A program made the translations under genes and the position numbers. A stretch of 64,000 bases of DNA from Mycteria americana. Taxonomy: Eukaryota > Chordata > Aves > Ciconiiformes > Ciconiidae. The notes below the pieces were generated by a model. The model did not search any database, was not told the origin of the DNA, and saw only the letters and a program-made list of their open reading frames with translations. Each line of letters begins with the position of its first letter. The first letter of the stretch is position 1. This document shows positions 48,210 through 60,518 of this stretch, piece by piece. The stretch spans positions 151,079,519 to 151,143,518 of the forward strand of contig NC_134366.1 in the NCBI RefSeq assembly GCF_035582795.1, in the 5' to 3' direction.

Positions 48210-51200
48210 GGGCATTGCCAAAATACCTTCATAAAGTAATCTTTCTTAGGAAGTAATTAAAGACTGTAATATAGTACATTTGCACATAGGAACAGAGGGT
48301 ATGCGATGGGCAAGTAAATGTGCACACAATGTGATTATAATCCAGGCACAAAAGAAGAGCAGAGGTGGAAGCATCCTTGTTTTTTGAGATCTTGCATGTG
48401 ACATGTTAATTTTCAGTTGGAAATGACATTTTAGTAAGCTGCATCTGTGTATCTAGAAGTATTCATAACTGAAATTTGTAGATAAGTTTGGTATTGACAC
48501 TTGTGATGTAAAAAATTTATAAGGAGTTTAGATGATCGCACTGTGACTAGTGCTATTTTTGTCATCTAGAATTTTTATGAAAATCATAAAAGTATATATA
48601 CACAATTGATAACTTTCCAATATTCTGTATCATGATTTGGCATGAAGTTTTGGCTTCATAATATGGTCTTTGTTCTTAATCTATATTGTTGCTACTTTAG
48701 TTTTCAAAGAGCTACTAAAACCCACAGGTTATCTATCTCCAGTATTGCATCTCTTATTTTTTTTTAACCATTGCATTGAAACTGCATTCTAAGTTAATTT
48801 TTATATTGTGTTTTCTAGTTAAACTATATTTGTTCATCCTAATGCTTGTAGAGTATGGGATAGTTTAAAAAAAGACTGTGTGTGGATAGAAGGCGGCTGT
48901 TCATCACTTGGCACAAATGCTTACCTGCATGTAAGCGTGCCTGTGTGCTTCCACAAAGGGAGCAGGATTAGGATGAAGTTCTAACTGCCAGATCATGTTT
49001 CTAAGAGCATATAGAAAGTCACAATGTAGGAAACACAGTTCAGTATATTTAAAGAGATGGATATTTAGATATCATTGTGTGACTATGTTAAGAGACTTGT
49101 ATCAGCATGATGCACTGCCACAATCGTGTCCTGTCATAACTTTCTTTATGTAGTGTATTGTCTATTTGAACTTTGTATTACAGCTTAGAAACTGATTTTG
49201 AGGCTCACATAGGCATAAAAGGACTATTTAAGCACTGTACACTTTAATATTCATTCAGTATGAAGCGGGGGTGTGTGCTTTTTGCATCCTGGCTTCTTGA
49301 CCAGAAAATTAAGAAATAATGATGTGCCAGCCTGTTAGCTATATGAAAGCTAGATGCATTTTTTTTCTTATCAAGTATAAAACAAATACTTAATCTCTTT
49401 GTGCAGTGCATCACAAGCATGTGTTCTTCCCCAACAGTAAATCTTGAGAAAGACAAGCTCTCAGAATCAGTTGACCATGCTTAGTCAAGATTTCAGAAAA
49501 AAACATTGCTCAAACTGAGATGTTTTAGAGCTTTATGTTTCCAGAGCAGTTTAACAATATGTATGTATCAATACTTTATGTTGAACAAACATAGCTTTTA
49601 AGATTTTACTTGTTTATTTATTTTAATGGTATATAGGACTCACTCAGAAGTGATGGTTGCAACATCCAACTTTGTCAGCACAAGTACGATATAGCTCAAC
49701 CTAGTTTCTGAGATGTGGAGTAAATATTTGGCCCACAGGTTGCTTGAGGGGGAAGGAGGGGAAAGGCAGTTGTGAGGAGACCTGCCTGGGAAGAATAAGT
49801 GAAGGGTGTCCATGTATGGTGGATTTAGGAGTGGATGGACTACGGTCTGTGCCACAGGAGGGTGCTAAAGCATGAACCTCATCCCTGGGTGATTGCCATG
49901 GGTGGACAATCCTGGATTGTCTTAGTCCTTAAGTTATTGGTAATACCTAAATTTCAGATCAAGACGCTTTTTTGTAGAGTGAGGGATTTGCCTTCTGAAT
50001 AATGGAATTATCTGTTGCAACTGCTCTTCCGGACTGCAGGTAAAAAGCACCAGTCCAAGGAAAGCTCTCTTTTCGTTTGGTATGAATGCGTTGCACTTAA
50101 ATGAATTTATAGTATTGTGGGTAGTATGCTTTAAGTCAGTTTTTGAAGAAGCTAAAACTATCTACCATCGCAACAAATACATAACATGTAAAATGAGAAA
50201 TGTTAGAGAAACCCAAATGAGTTGATGACTTAACGGTGTGTTACCTGTGATTACTCATGTCAAACTTAAATTTATAAAACAGATTTCTTAATGTAAATAG
50301 ATAAAAACCTGATGAATTATAGATTTAAGAGAATATTTTTGTGAGTTTAGCATTAAAGATATTCCTTGGCCCATGTTATTCAGTAGTTTTGTTACAGATG
50401 ATGTTCCATGTTTTAATTTGAAACAAGATAGGTTATTTTCTTCTTCCATGCTAAATCCTCCCTGAGCTTTCCTGCTTGGCATTATATGAGATTAGAGGAT
50501 GTTTCCAGGCTTTAACTTTCCCACATACATATTTTTTTCCCCCAAGTTCTTTTGAATCTTATTTCTCCATCCTGTTGTCCAATTTTTAATCTCTTACTTT
50601 TGCTTGTGGCTGGAGTGCGCAGTTGAGCACCAAACGGTAACTGTCCCATCCCCCCAGCTCCTTTCAGAATATTTGTATGTTTTGTTCCCTGGGGAACAAA
50701 AGAGAGTTTCAGTATTACTGTGCCCATGGCTGAGAAATCTCACTTCTACTTGAGCCTCCCTGCACTGGCAAAAATATCCTGAAAAATACCATTCCTAGCT
50801 GGGGAAGAATTCCCCTGGGGCATGTTCTGTGGAGAATGGCCACAAGCTCAAATTTGGCTTGGACCCATCTCAAACAGTAACTGAGGAAGAAAGGACTGCT
50901 AGGCTAAAATCTATGACCCCAACATGTTTCAGTTGTGTTGGGTTTTAAGCCTGGTATCTTAAGGAAACCAGACATGCATGAGGAATAGAAGATTGCATCA
51001 TCTTCTTTTGCACTGGCCCATTAAATTTTGAACCTATTGACTAGTTTCAAACAATTTTGATGGAAATTAGTCACTTAAAGGATAATAACATATAAATTTA
51101 TGAAAATCAGTGGCAGCTGGGGTGACCCTAATGGGTATACTCCTCCTTCTGACATTGGCATGTATAATCCATTGCCATTTCATTACCTCCTTTCCTCTCT

Positions 51201-54200
51201 TTCCTCCCCCAGCAGCTGCCAGAAGCCAAACACTGCCCAGATGATGCTCAGCAATGAAAAGAGCTCGCTTGGACAGCAAGTTCTCCAGGCGAAGCTTTGT
51301 GCCTCAGGCCTTCCTCTGTGATGTGTCCGAGGTTTGTCCTGATGTTAGAAACTGGAGAGCTGGGGATTACTCAATTTGCTGGGGCCCTGCTGTAGTTATG
51401 CTGCTCAATAGTGTTTGGAATTGGGAGAAAACTTGGTCTGGACAGTCTTATACCTTCCTCTGAAGGAAGTGGGTAGCAAAGTTATGTTGTAATAAAAAAT
51501 TATTACTACATCCTTGGCAGGTGCTTGGTGGAGGGGATTCTTGCACATGGGGTCTGGCTTTCTAATAAACTGCAGTAGGAGATGTGTTAGGGGAAAGTAC
51601 CCCCTAAAGAAAGTGTGAAATGGAGCTGCAACTACAACCCACTAGTACAGTGGGGGAAACAGGTACCCTTAATAATCTGCTACCACAAAGGAAAGTGACA
51701 TCTCGGTGAAGAGTTTGGGGCCAGTTGAAATAGGGTTGGGGACTAGTGCTAGCCCTCTAGCAGGTGGAACAGATTACAATAGGAAGTGACCTGAATGGGC
51801 CAAGTTTTTGCTTATGGTTCCCAGATGTTGTGTAATGAATCAGTGATGTGATCGAGTCATGCTCCCAATGGTGTTTTGATCTTCCTGCAGTGTTCAGGAC
51901 AATGTACTTGATAAATGCTAGAGAAATAGTGCTCAGCTATTCTTAATTAATATTTCAAGGGATCTGTAACAAGGATGAGAGTGTGTCCAGTCTGTGTTAC
52001 AGTGTCTTCCAAAATAGCACACACAAAAAAAGTAAACTGGCTTAATGCTGTTACTGTACACAGAAGAAATGCAGTGATGTAAGAAAAAAATGTTGTGGTG
52101 CTGACCATTTCAGTGGCTGGACCTGTCTGTGGGTGAGGTGGTCACGTAACAGCCCCTGAATTGTGTGTTAGGCTGGATGACAGCAGAACAGTCATACTGT
52201 TCTGGAGTTTCCATGTATGGAGATAAACTGTTTCAACTTGAAGTACATATTCTGTTTTGTTCAGACTAATTTTCAAGAGAAAGGTTTTCTATTTTTTATA
52301 GATATAAGTTCTTTTAACACTCTTAATTTTACTAGATTTGATCGTTTCTGAACACAAGTCAGAAAAGAGAATAAAAATGTACATCACTTCTCATCTCCTC
52401 TTATGTTTGCAGTCTGTTCTCCTGAGTGTGTTTCCTATCACTCTTCCTCCCTGTCCTTCAGGGTAAACTGTTTCAGCCACTCTTCCTTCTTGTTTCCAGG
52501 CATGGAGAATGTGGGGCAGAAGGGCCCTTTTTAGCCCATATCAATGATGCCCCACATCATCAGTTTTGCTGAAGGAGCTCACCTAGCACTAGTCCTTCTG
52601 CTACATCTGTCCTCCTGACTCCTTTCCTTTCAGGCCACCCTTGTGTGAGAATTACTGAGGTAGAGTTCTGTGCACTGTGAGTTTTGTGGAACAAACATTT
52701 AGGAATTGCCTTTTTTTATCCCTTCCATTCTTCCCTCTATAGTAATGCCAAATCTTAAGTGTAGCTGCCAGTTGCTACTGTAATATTTCTTACTGTTTGT
52801 TGTTTTCTTCTTTGTAGCTTTGAGAGCTCTAGTCATGGACCAGGACCCTACAGTGCTAGGTGTTAAACACAGAATAATGTTACAGAATTAAGATGCTCTC
52901 ACCCATATCCCCCCAAACCAAAGCCCTGGGCAAACTTCCTGTAACATGAGGAAGAGTGAGATCTTTAAAAAGCTTATCCTAGCAGAAATTGCAGAAAAGC
53001 CATTTTGAGATGTTTATTTCTGTTAAAAAGCACTTACATCATGGTAGGTGGTCTCATAATTTTTTTTAAAACATAATAAATATATCAGAAACTTTACTAG
53101 ATGATCAGTTAACAGTTTATAATATAACTTCTTTCCAAAATAGAAAGAAGATATTTGTACAACTCACTTTACCTCAAAAAGACTTGCAAAGTAATTTTAT
53201 TTGTCACTCTGTCTTGGGTGTTGAGAAATTGGGGTGTATTTCTGAGAAGCACTTAGTGAGAATAGCCTGTTTTATTTATCTTTGGCTCTATGGCCTTATC
53301 ACCATAGGCTTTCATACTCTGACAGCTCCCTTTCTTGTAAACAAGGGAATGTTCCTCTCAAATACCTCAGATAATCTGCTAATCAAAACGGTAGCAGCAT
53401 CACAGGGAGATGTTATTGCCCAGAAATCAATAGGCAGACAGCACACATACTGCACTATCAGTGCAACAGGCTTCCTACAAGCTTCTTGGCTTTCAGTTGG
53501 GGCTGCCGTGGCAGCATTTTAGCCTGTCCACAGCTTCCACATGGATTTTTAACTCATGCCTCTATTTCAGAGTACATTGTGCTATGCTAATATAAAATTA
53601 ACAACACATGGCTTATGATAACAGACTGAGAGATAGATGTAACCTACTGATCTAGTACAGGTATCTTAGTGTATCTTGCTGGTCACTGCTACTACTTGTT
53701 TCTCTGAATCTAATATCAGCTGAGATCAGATGCAGCAAGATGCAAATGCAGGCTAACACCTTGTTAAATTATTTCTTGATTGCTCCAGCTTGTCCATTAT
53801 TCTTAACCAGGTTACCCTTTTTTATTCCCCACACTCATCAAGGTGCTTTGCCACTGCATATCTGCCCCAAATTCCTTGGTATTTCTCCTTTGTAGTCTGG
53901 TACATAATTTAAAGAGTTGATTTTTGACATGTTTCTGCATGAAATAGTACTGAAAAAAAAATTTAGGTAGAAAAATAAAGACCATCCATCATGCTCTCAT
54001 TTGCCTTAGAGAAAGACAGAGTTTAATCTCTGAGTACTCACTCTGAGGTATGTGATTTGCCAGTTTGAAAAGATTTAAAATTGGGTTTTGTAACAGTGAA
54101 AGCAGATGGACTGTCTTGAATAGACTTTTGAAGGTACAACGAGTGTATATGTATAAGCTGTATATAATTTGCATATATAATACAGAACTCCTTAATTATT

Positions 54201-54796
54201 CTACAAATTAGTAACCCAGGCTGATTTGGCTGAATCTTCAGTATGTTATACTCTCATAATTTTTAAATAGACATATATGTATATAATTTTAAAGTTAGTG
54301 TGCATTAGACTACTAACTCACACCTTTCAGAAGGTTTACAGATGCCATGTTTAAGTCACTGATTTTGCTCTGTTTCAGTGTTGTTACGCTTCTAGTTTGC
54401 TGTTCATTAGAAAAATAGTAAAATTAGTTTTCTGTTTCCGTATTTCAGTTTCTGTTTGTTGTTAACTCATAGTAAAATATTCTTTGCAGGATAATTGTGC
54501 AGTGAAGTTATTGAGGACGTATGAAAGTTGGTGACTCGTTTGTAAGTAATGCTTGATCTGTGCTAGTCAGCAGAAGTGTTGTTGCAAGGTTAGACAGAAG
54601 TGTAGTATGAATGAATTTGTCTATTTGTGTATGTATATCATGCATATTGACAATTATATAGCAGTGGGACATAATTAATATCTTTTTGAAAGCAAGACCT
54701 TGATAGTGCTTACCATTTTAATGAAACTTTTAGTGTATTTTTAAGAGAATATTTTAAAAAACTTTTATTACTTTTTATTTCATTTTTGCATGGAGA

Positions 54797-55905
54797 AGAA
54801 TCATAGACCAATTCAGGATGATCTCTGGAGGTGATCTAGTCCAACTTCATGCCCAAAGCAAGTCCAATTAGAGCAGGTTGCTCCAGGGCTTTGCCAGCCA
54901 AGTGCTGAATAGCTCCAAGGATTGAGACTTCCATCACCTTATCTGGGCAGCCTGTTCCAATACTCGATCACCCTCCTGGTGAAAAAGCTTTTGCCCTGCT
55001 TGGAGTTGCCTGTGTTTCAGATTTGTCAAAGGTGTACTGTGAGAGGATGAGTGGCAACGGACAGAGAGTCTGGCTCCCTATTCTCTGTTCCCTCCCAGTA
55101 GGTAGCTGTAGACAGCAGTAGGATCTCCCTTCTCTAGGCTGAACAACCCCAGTGGTCTCAGTCTCCCCTGAGGGAGAGCTTATGTGCTTCAGCCCCCTAG
55201 CCACCATGGTGGCCCTCCATTGGACTTGGTTCTGGTATGTCCATGTCCTTCTTGTACTGGAGAGCCGTCGACTGGGTGCAGTATTCCACATAACATCTCA
55301 TGAAGGCCAAAGAGAGGGGAAGGATCATGCCCCTGGCTTCACCCCTGCTAATTATAGCCCAGTACACAATTGTCCCTCTTTGCAGCAAGTGCACACTGCT
55401 CATTCACGTTCAACTTGCTGTCCACTGGGACCCTTGGATTCTTTTCTGCAAAGCTGTTTTCTAGCAATTTGGCTCTTAATCTGTACAGTTACACAGAGTA
55501 CCTCCATCCCAGGTGCAGGACTTAGCATTTCTGTCTGGACTTCACGGAGTTCCTGACAGCCCATTTCTTCAGCCTCTCAAGGTCCCTGTCAATAGCAGCC
55601 CTGCCCACCAGTGTGTTGGCTCCTCCCCCTAGGTTGGTAGCATCCACAGCCTTGCTGAGGGTTCACTTTTCCCCATCTTCCAGGTCTTTAATAAGGATAT
55701 TAAACACCATGGGCTTGGTACTGATCGCTGAAGGATGCCACAAGTAAGCAGCCACCAGTTGGACTTTGTGCCCCTGATCAGAACCCTCTGAGCCCAGTGG
55801 TCCACCCACTCTTTCACCGAACTTATCTCCCACTATCCAGTTGATATCTCACCAATTAGGGAATAAGGTCTGTACAGGAGACTGTGCCAAAGGCCTTGCT
55901 AGAAT
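54797..55905 (-). repeat. CR1 LINE, 5'-truncated and decayed
   Basis: A 1.1-kb antisense insertion. The left end is the element's 3' terminus ('agaatcataga', then 'tgatctctggaggtgatct' and 'agtccaacttcatgcc'). Going right it passes into the coding region for the C-terminal half of the reverse transcriptase and stops near 55905 in the 'aaggccttg' region. Recognisable protein traces on the minus strand include GTKSNW at about 55760. The catalytic ADD triad, in the local frame at about 55637-55645, reads V-D-A, and frameshifts and stops separate the pieces. It is therefore non-functional. Open frames at 54968-55291 and 55629-55817 (minus) and 55152-55556 (plus) are parts or shadows of it. Confidence 0.9.
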
Positions 55906-58900
55906 GAATATATTCTGAATATTACTTTTAGCCTTGCCACAGGCAGCTAACTACTCAGCCATATAAGCACAGTTCACTAGTGGGAAATGAGTTCCTCTCT
56001 TGCAGTTTTTGCATCTTGCAATTTAAGATATGCTTTACAGAAATAGAAATATGTATCTCTTACTGACTTGTAAAGGATATTGAGCTCACTGTTTTAAAAA
56101 TGACAAAGGATCAGAAAAAGCAAAATTCTGTAGAGGAAGAGAGAAAATGGCGATAGAGAACTCTCTGCAAGTTAGGATCGGTTTGGGTTTTAAAATTTTA
56201 ATTCATAATGGCCATTGTTTTTACACATTTTCCTGTGTGTAGTTTTTTTTTCTTTTGAAAGAACTCAGTTTTCTTTACCTTTAACTTGATTTGATGAAAG
56301 AAGAGGGACAATATTTGCATAAATAGCTAAGTGATCCCCAAGAGAAAACTTTTTTCCCATTAAGCATGCTTATGAGGCATTTTGGAGGTCTTGCACATTA
56401 AATAGTATTTATATATTTTTAAAATGAGAAAGTATCTTTTTAATGAGAAAAAGAACTATGTATTAAGTTTGGAAAACAGAATAATGAGCAAAGATAATAA
56501 ACTCCACTTATTAGGAAAGATCATCATAAACCTCATCTAGTATGTGTTCAGGTGCTGCTGATTGCAATTTGCTTTAAACCTTGCAATAACTATGTTCTGT
56601 TGCAGTAGAAAATTGACTGAGGAACGTGCATGTAAATGTAATAGCTTAGGTGTCTTCAGCATGTTACTTATGACCTGCATAGTTTTGGATGTAACCATAG
56701 TGCTCTATAAAAATATTTCAGCTGAGTACCTGGTCCAACACATTTGCCAAAAGGGAAAAAGGAGCCTGGTTGTGCAAACTTCTATTTGTCCTGATCCAAG
56801 GTACATTTGTATAACAACTCCCATAAGCAGGACCTCATGTTAAATTTTAAGCTTTCTAGGCTTTACTTATGATACAAGCTAGTGGGAGAAGATATTTTTG
56901 TAAACGGGTGTTATTTTCTTTAAAAATCATCTCTCTAGATACATCGTGAGTATTTTTAGTTTTCTGCTGTTGTCACTGTTGTTTGGAATCACTCTCGTTA
57001 ATGCTAAAATGAAGGGGCATTTATCAAATCTTGTACTATAACTATAGTTATTAGCACTTTTAGAATGTAACTCCCTTCCTACCCCCAGTATAATTTTGAC
57101 TTTAACTTTAAAATGTTTGTCATCTGGTGTGAGGTGGATTTATGGGAGCGCTGTAGTTTTAGTGCCTTTTGGCTGGGTGTTTCTGATGACATCACTGTGA
57201 TCTAGACACAGTGTGTGACTCTAGCTGGTTCCAGTGTTAAATAGTTTCATAATTATGCTAGTTTTGGCAGTTCGCTTGGAACGTTTTTCCCATCTCTTTA
57301 ATGAACATGTTTTACTTCTGGGCTTATGAGACAGCCACGTGTTTGAGAAATTAATAGTGTGCTCTTAAAGTTAACGTTGAGCAGAAGCGTGCAGATACAG
57401 AAAGCTTTTGGATATACATCTACATAGGAATGTAGTTCCTATAAGGTCACGACCACTGTTATCATCTTCCGGTAACTAAAGAATACAACATTTGCTTTAT
57501 AAAGTATCAGTAGCTGTGAAAAATGGTGTGTGTTCATGCTCAAAAAAACCCCATGCAGCTCTAAAACCTTTTTGATAATTGTTTAATGTAAGGAAATGAA
57601 TGGATGTTATCCCAGATTAAAATTTTTTCAAATGTTTGGTCAGGTTGAATTCTTCTTAAATATAGGTATACTCTGTTACTTCATGTGGATTAAGTCACAT
57701 AGGTATATTTCTGAGATCAATTTTTATGTGTTGCATTTTGGCACCATCTTGGAACATGTACGTTTTTGTTTTGATTACTTTTAGGTCCAACTTGCTCTAA
57801 ATGGTTGCAACCATTTTCCATCACAACAGACTTGTAGCTCAAGGAAATATAAAAAGCTTATTGTATTGAATTTTATTTATAGGTTAAGATTTGAGACTTT
57901 CTTTCAAAATTAACACAATCTAAGGGTTCTCCGCCCCTTTCCTTTAAAACAAACACCCCCCCACCAAACCCAGTGTCCTAGCTCTCTGAAAGTGGTAAAA
58001 GCTTAAGCCACTCTTATTTCATCTTTAAGTGTTAGTAATACTCTATGCGATTAAAACATTGCATAGATTTTGCATGAAGCTATGAGAAGATTCATCAAAC
58101 ATGGCCGTGTCAGTATGCAGATAGAAAAGTTAGACTTGAATGTAGCCAGGTTTGATCCAGTTAACACTTCAAAAACAGAATGCCTTCCCTGGCCCCCCCT
58201 TCTTTTTCTTGTAGCCCACATAAATATTAAAAGGCAAGCATAATGTGATCCTATCAGATCAAATCATTCAATAGTCGCACTACAGCATTCTGTACAATCC
58301 ATAAGTGAGCTCAGGAAAGAAGGAAATGTGCTAATTGAGCTGTTTGGTCACTCTGACATCTCGGGTTTTTTTGCAAGTGCAAAACATAAATAGCAGTATG
58401 GTGACTCATCTGAAAAAATATTTTCATGCTACATATGAACTAGTTTCCAAGAAAGAGGGTATAGTTAAAAGTTACTTCAAAAAATTTAGCTTAAAAGTCT
58501 ATCATCTAATTTTTCTTGGTAAGCTGGAGTTGTGAAGGAGAGGTGAGCTTTTCTGGTTACAAAATATACATGTTGATGAAGAGCCTTCTGTCACTCCAGT
58601 TTTAAAGATAAAGCAAGAGCGTCAAGCTGTCATTATTGCTCAGGTATGCCATGAAGAGAGTGGTGGCTTACTAATGAAATTGCACCGTAGTTAGAAGTTC
58701 TGAGAGAGTCTCTTCAGGAGACTTGCATTCCTTGATGAAAAGAGTCAGAAAGTTGTCAGAGATAAGAAAGCAAACAAGTGCCCTCCAGAGTTGATGCTAA
58801 ACACCCATTTCATTTTTTCATGCGTTGGAATGGGAAGGTTGTGTATGACTGAAATGACCAAGTAACCATAAATGAAAAAAAACCAAACAGTTCGTTTCAG

Positions 58901-59033
58901 TACTGTGTTAATGACTGGAGCATCTCAAATCCTTTATGGTAACTCATCCTTCTTTTAGAAGCTATCTTCTACCCTTCTAATACATGAATGGGTCTGTCTT
59001 CTGCAATTTCTCCAAGTTGTAAGTTCAGCCTTC

Positions 59034-59078
59034 TTTTTTTTGTTTGTTTTTTTTTTTGTTTGTTTGTTTTCCTTTCAG
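59034..59078 (+). repeat. (T/TTTG)n tract ending in a cryptic acceptor
   Basis: A T-rich tract with T11 and TTTG units, followed by 'ttttcctttcag'. It forms a strong-looking 3' splice-site pattern inside intron 3, 1.3 kb before exon 4. No matching downstream donor was found. Confidence 0.7.
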
Positions 59079-60181
59079 GCTAAGACTATATTGCTCATAA
59101 ATTTTTTTTTCTTAGTGAAATGGTATTTCCACTTTATCAGAGAATTTCCCTCTGTGTTTTGTTTTTCTAAATATGGAGTGGAAGGAAAGAAACTATCTCT
59201 TCAATTGTTTTTGAAGTTGTAGACTTCTATTTCAAAATGTATTGTTATGTGTAACTTTTTTTTTTATTTTTCATGCAAAAAACATTAAGAAGCAAGTAAT
59301 ACGAAGATTTCATTTTGTAACTTCTCTGAGATTATTAAAAATGCCAGGCAGAATGCGGGGAAACACATGATCTATCCTTTACAAAAACCCAGCACAGTTT
59401 AAGCTGTTTGCTTTTTGGTGGTTAGAGGACTTAAGAATATTATAGCTTCATACTGCAGTACTTGACATTTGTTCCCCAAACCTTTCTTTTTGTGAACATG
59501 TTGTATGATCCTAGTAGTGCCATGACCCAGAGAGCATTTTGCTCTTTTTCTGCAAGAGACTACATCTATTGAAGAGATAGTTTCGCTTGGGTCAAAAGTT
59601 GTAAGAATTTGCTTCCTCTCTAACCTGCTCTTCTAACACACTTACAAGAATATTTGCATTACTTTTCTTGGCTTTATCGCACTCGAGCCATGTAGTTAAA
59701 CTGTCATTCTGGAATGTAATGGGAATACTAGTGGGGTATTTAAAACCCTCAATTCAGCTAATTAAGATTTTCTTGTGTCTGCGAATTTCATCTTGTAAGG
59801 CTTATATAATATTCTCTAATTATGAGCCATGTTTCCTGCTTCTGAATTCCTTGAGGTGAATAAGCTATATAGAAGCTCAAGATGAGCAGGTGCCCTCAGT
59901 TCATTTATCTTTTCTGGAGCCATGTTTTACTATTTTAGAAGTCTGCAAAAATATTTTGCTTTGTGAATCAGCTTCAGTTAGCTGTATTAGGAAGGACATG
60001 ACTGACATCTTGGAACTGTCTGAGGTGGTTTCATGAGTTGGCATGTAAGCTCATAAAATTCAGTAGTTTCTCCTATTTAGTAGGAGTCTGCAGGGCTCTG
60101 TCTCTGAAGGAATGTTTCAGCAGAAATGCAGCTAGATGAAGTGTGTTCAATTGAAATTAATAATTAAATGACTGAGGTTTG

Positions 60182-60193
60182 TTTTTTTTTTTT
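60182..60193 (+). repeat. T12 homopolymer
   Basis: Sense-strand T run about 200 bases before exon 4. Confidence 0.9.
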
Positions 60194-60397
60194 AAATTAA
60201 AGTTAGTGAAAGCATTAACTGCAAATAATTTTATATGTTGTCCTGCTAGTTTTGTAATATTTTCTGTAGTTAGACGCATGTACAGGATTGAAAAAGAGTA
60301 ACAGAAGTTTAATATACCAAATCTTTACCAAGTCGCTCTCCCCACATTTATTTTCTTTTTGTTTGGTTGACTCAGTTGCTTTCTTTTCCTCTAGCAG

Positions 60398-60518
60398 GAA
60401 GACCACGAAAGTTGTGGTTCCAGTTCAACAAACCGCAGTACCACAGAAAGCATGAAATCAGCAGTAAAACCACGACGAGTTCAGCAATCTGCTTCTCCTG
60501 ACCCTGATTTACCTCCAG
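60398..60518 (+). CDS. VPS13B: VPS13B exon 4, residues 98-138 (partial gene)
   Basis: A 121-base exon between TTCCTCTAGCAG and a CCAG|GTAATC donor. It enters in phase 0 and leaves in phase 1 (40 codons plus one base). It encodes EDHESCGSSSTNRSTTESMK, then SAVKPRRVQQSASPDPDLPP, with a split Gly codon. This Ser/Thr-rich, basic, probably disordered loop follows the first strands of the chorein region. The mammalian protein has the corresponding loop ending in DPDLPPG, as I remember it. The acceptor is a tandem TAGCAG. Use of the first AG would start the exon at 60395 and add one Gln before the Glu. The next exon lies beyond the right edge. Confidence 0.95.

Larger units (their letters stand above)
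23622..60397 (+). other. VPS13B: VPS13B intron 3
   Basis: A 36.8-kb AT-rich intron with GTAAGA donor and TTCCTCTAG(CAG) acceptor. It carries one decayed CR1 (54797-55905), an older repeat piece (36650-36783), several short tandem duplications, and many T runs on the sense strand. Somewhat more GC-rich patches lie at about 35770-36030, 43920-44210 and 51500-51800, but I recognised no gene, exon or structured RNA in them. Open frames such as 41533-41982 and 45934-46470 on the minus strand have no supporting signals. The microRNAs known from VPS13B introns in other vertebrates were not seen and would be expected farther downstream. Confidence 0.85.

Noticed and set aside
55152..55556. 134-codon plus-strand open frame
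   Set aside because: It is the antisense shadow of the CR1 reverse-transcriptase remnant.
23622..60397. Intronic microRNAs of VPS13B (miR-599/miR-875 type)
   Set aside because: I did not see the mature sequence that I remember. In mammals they sit much farther into the gene.
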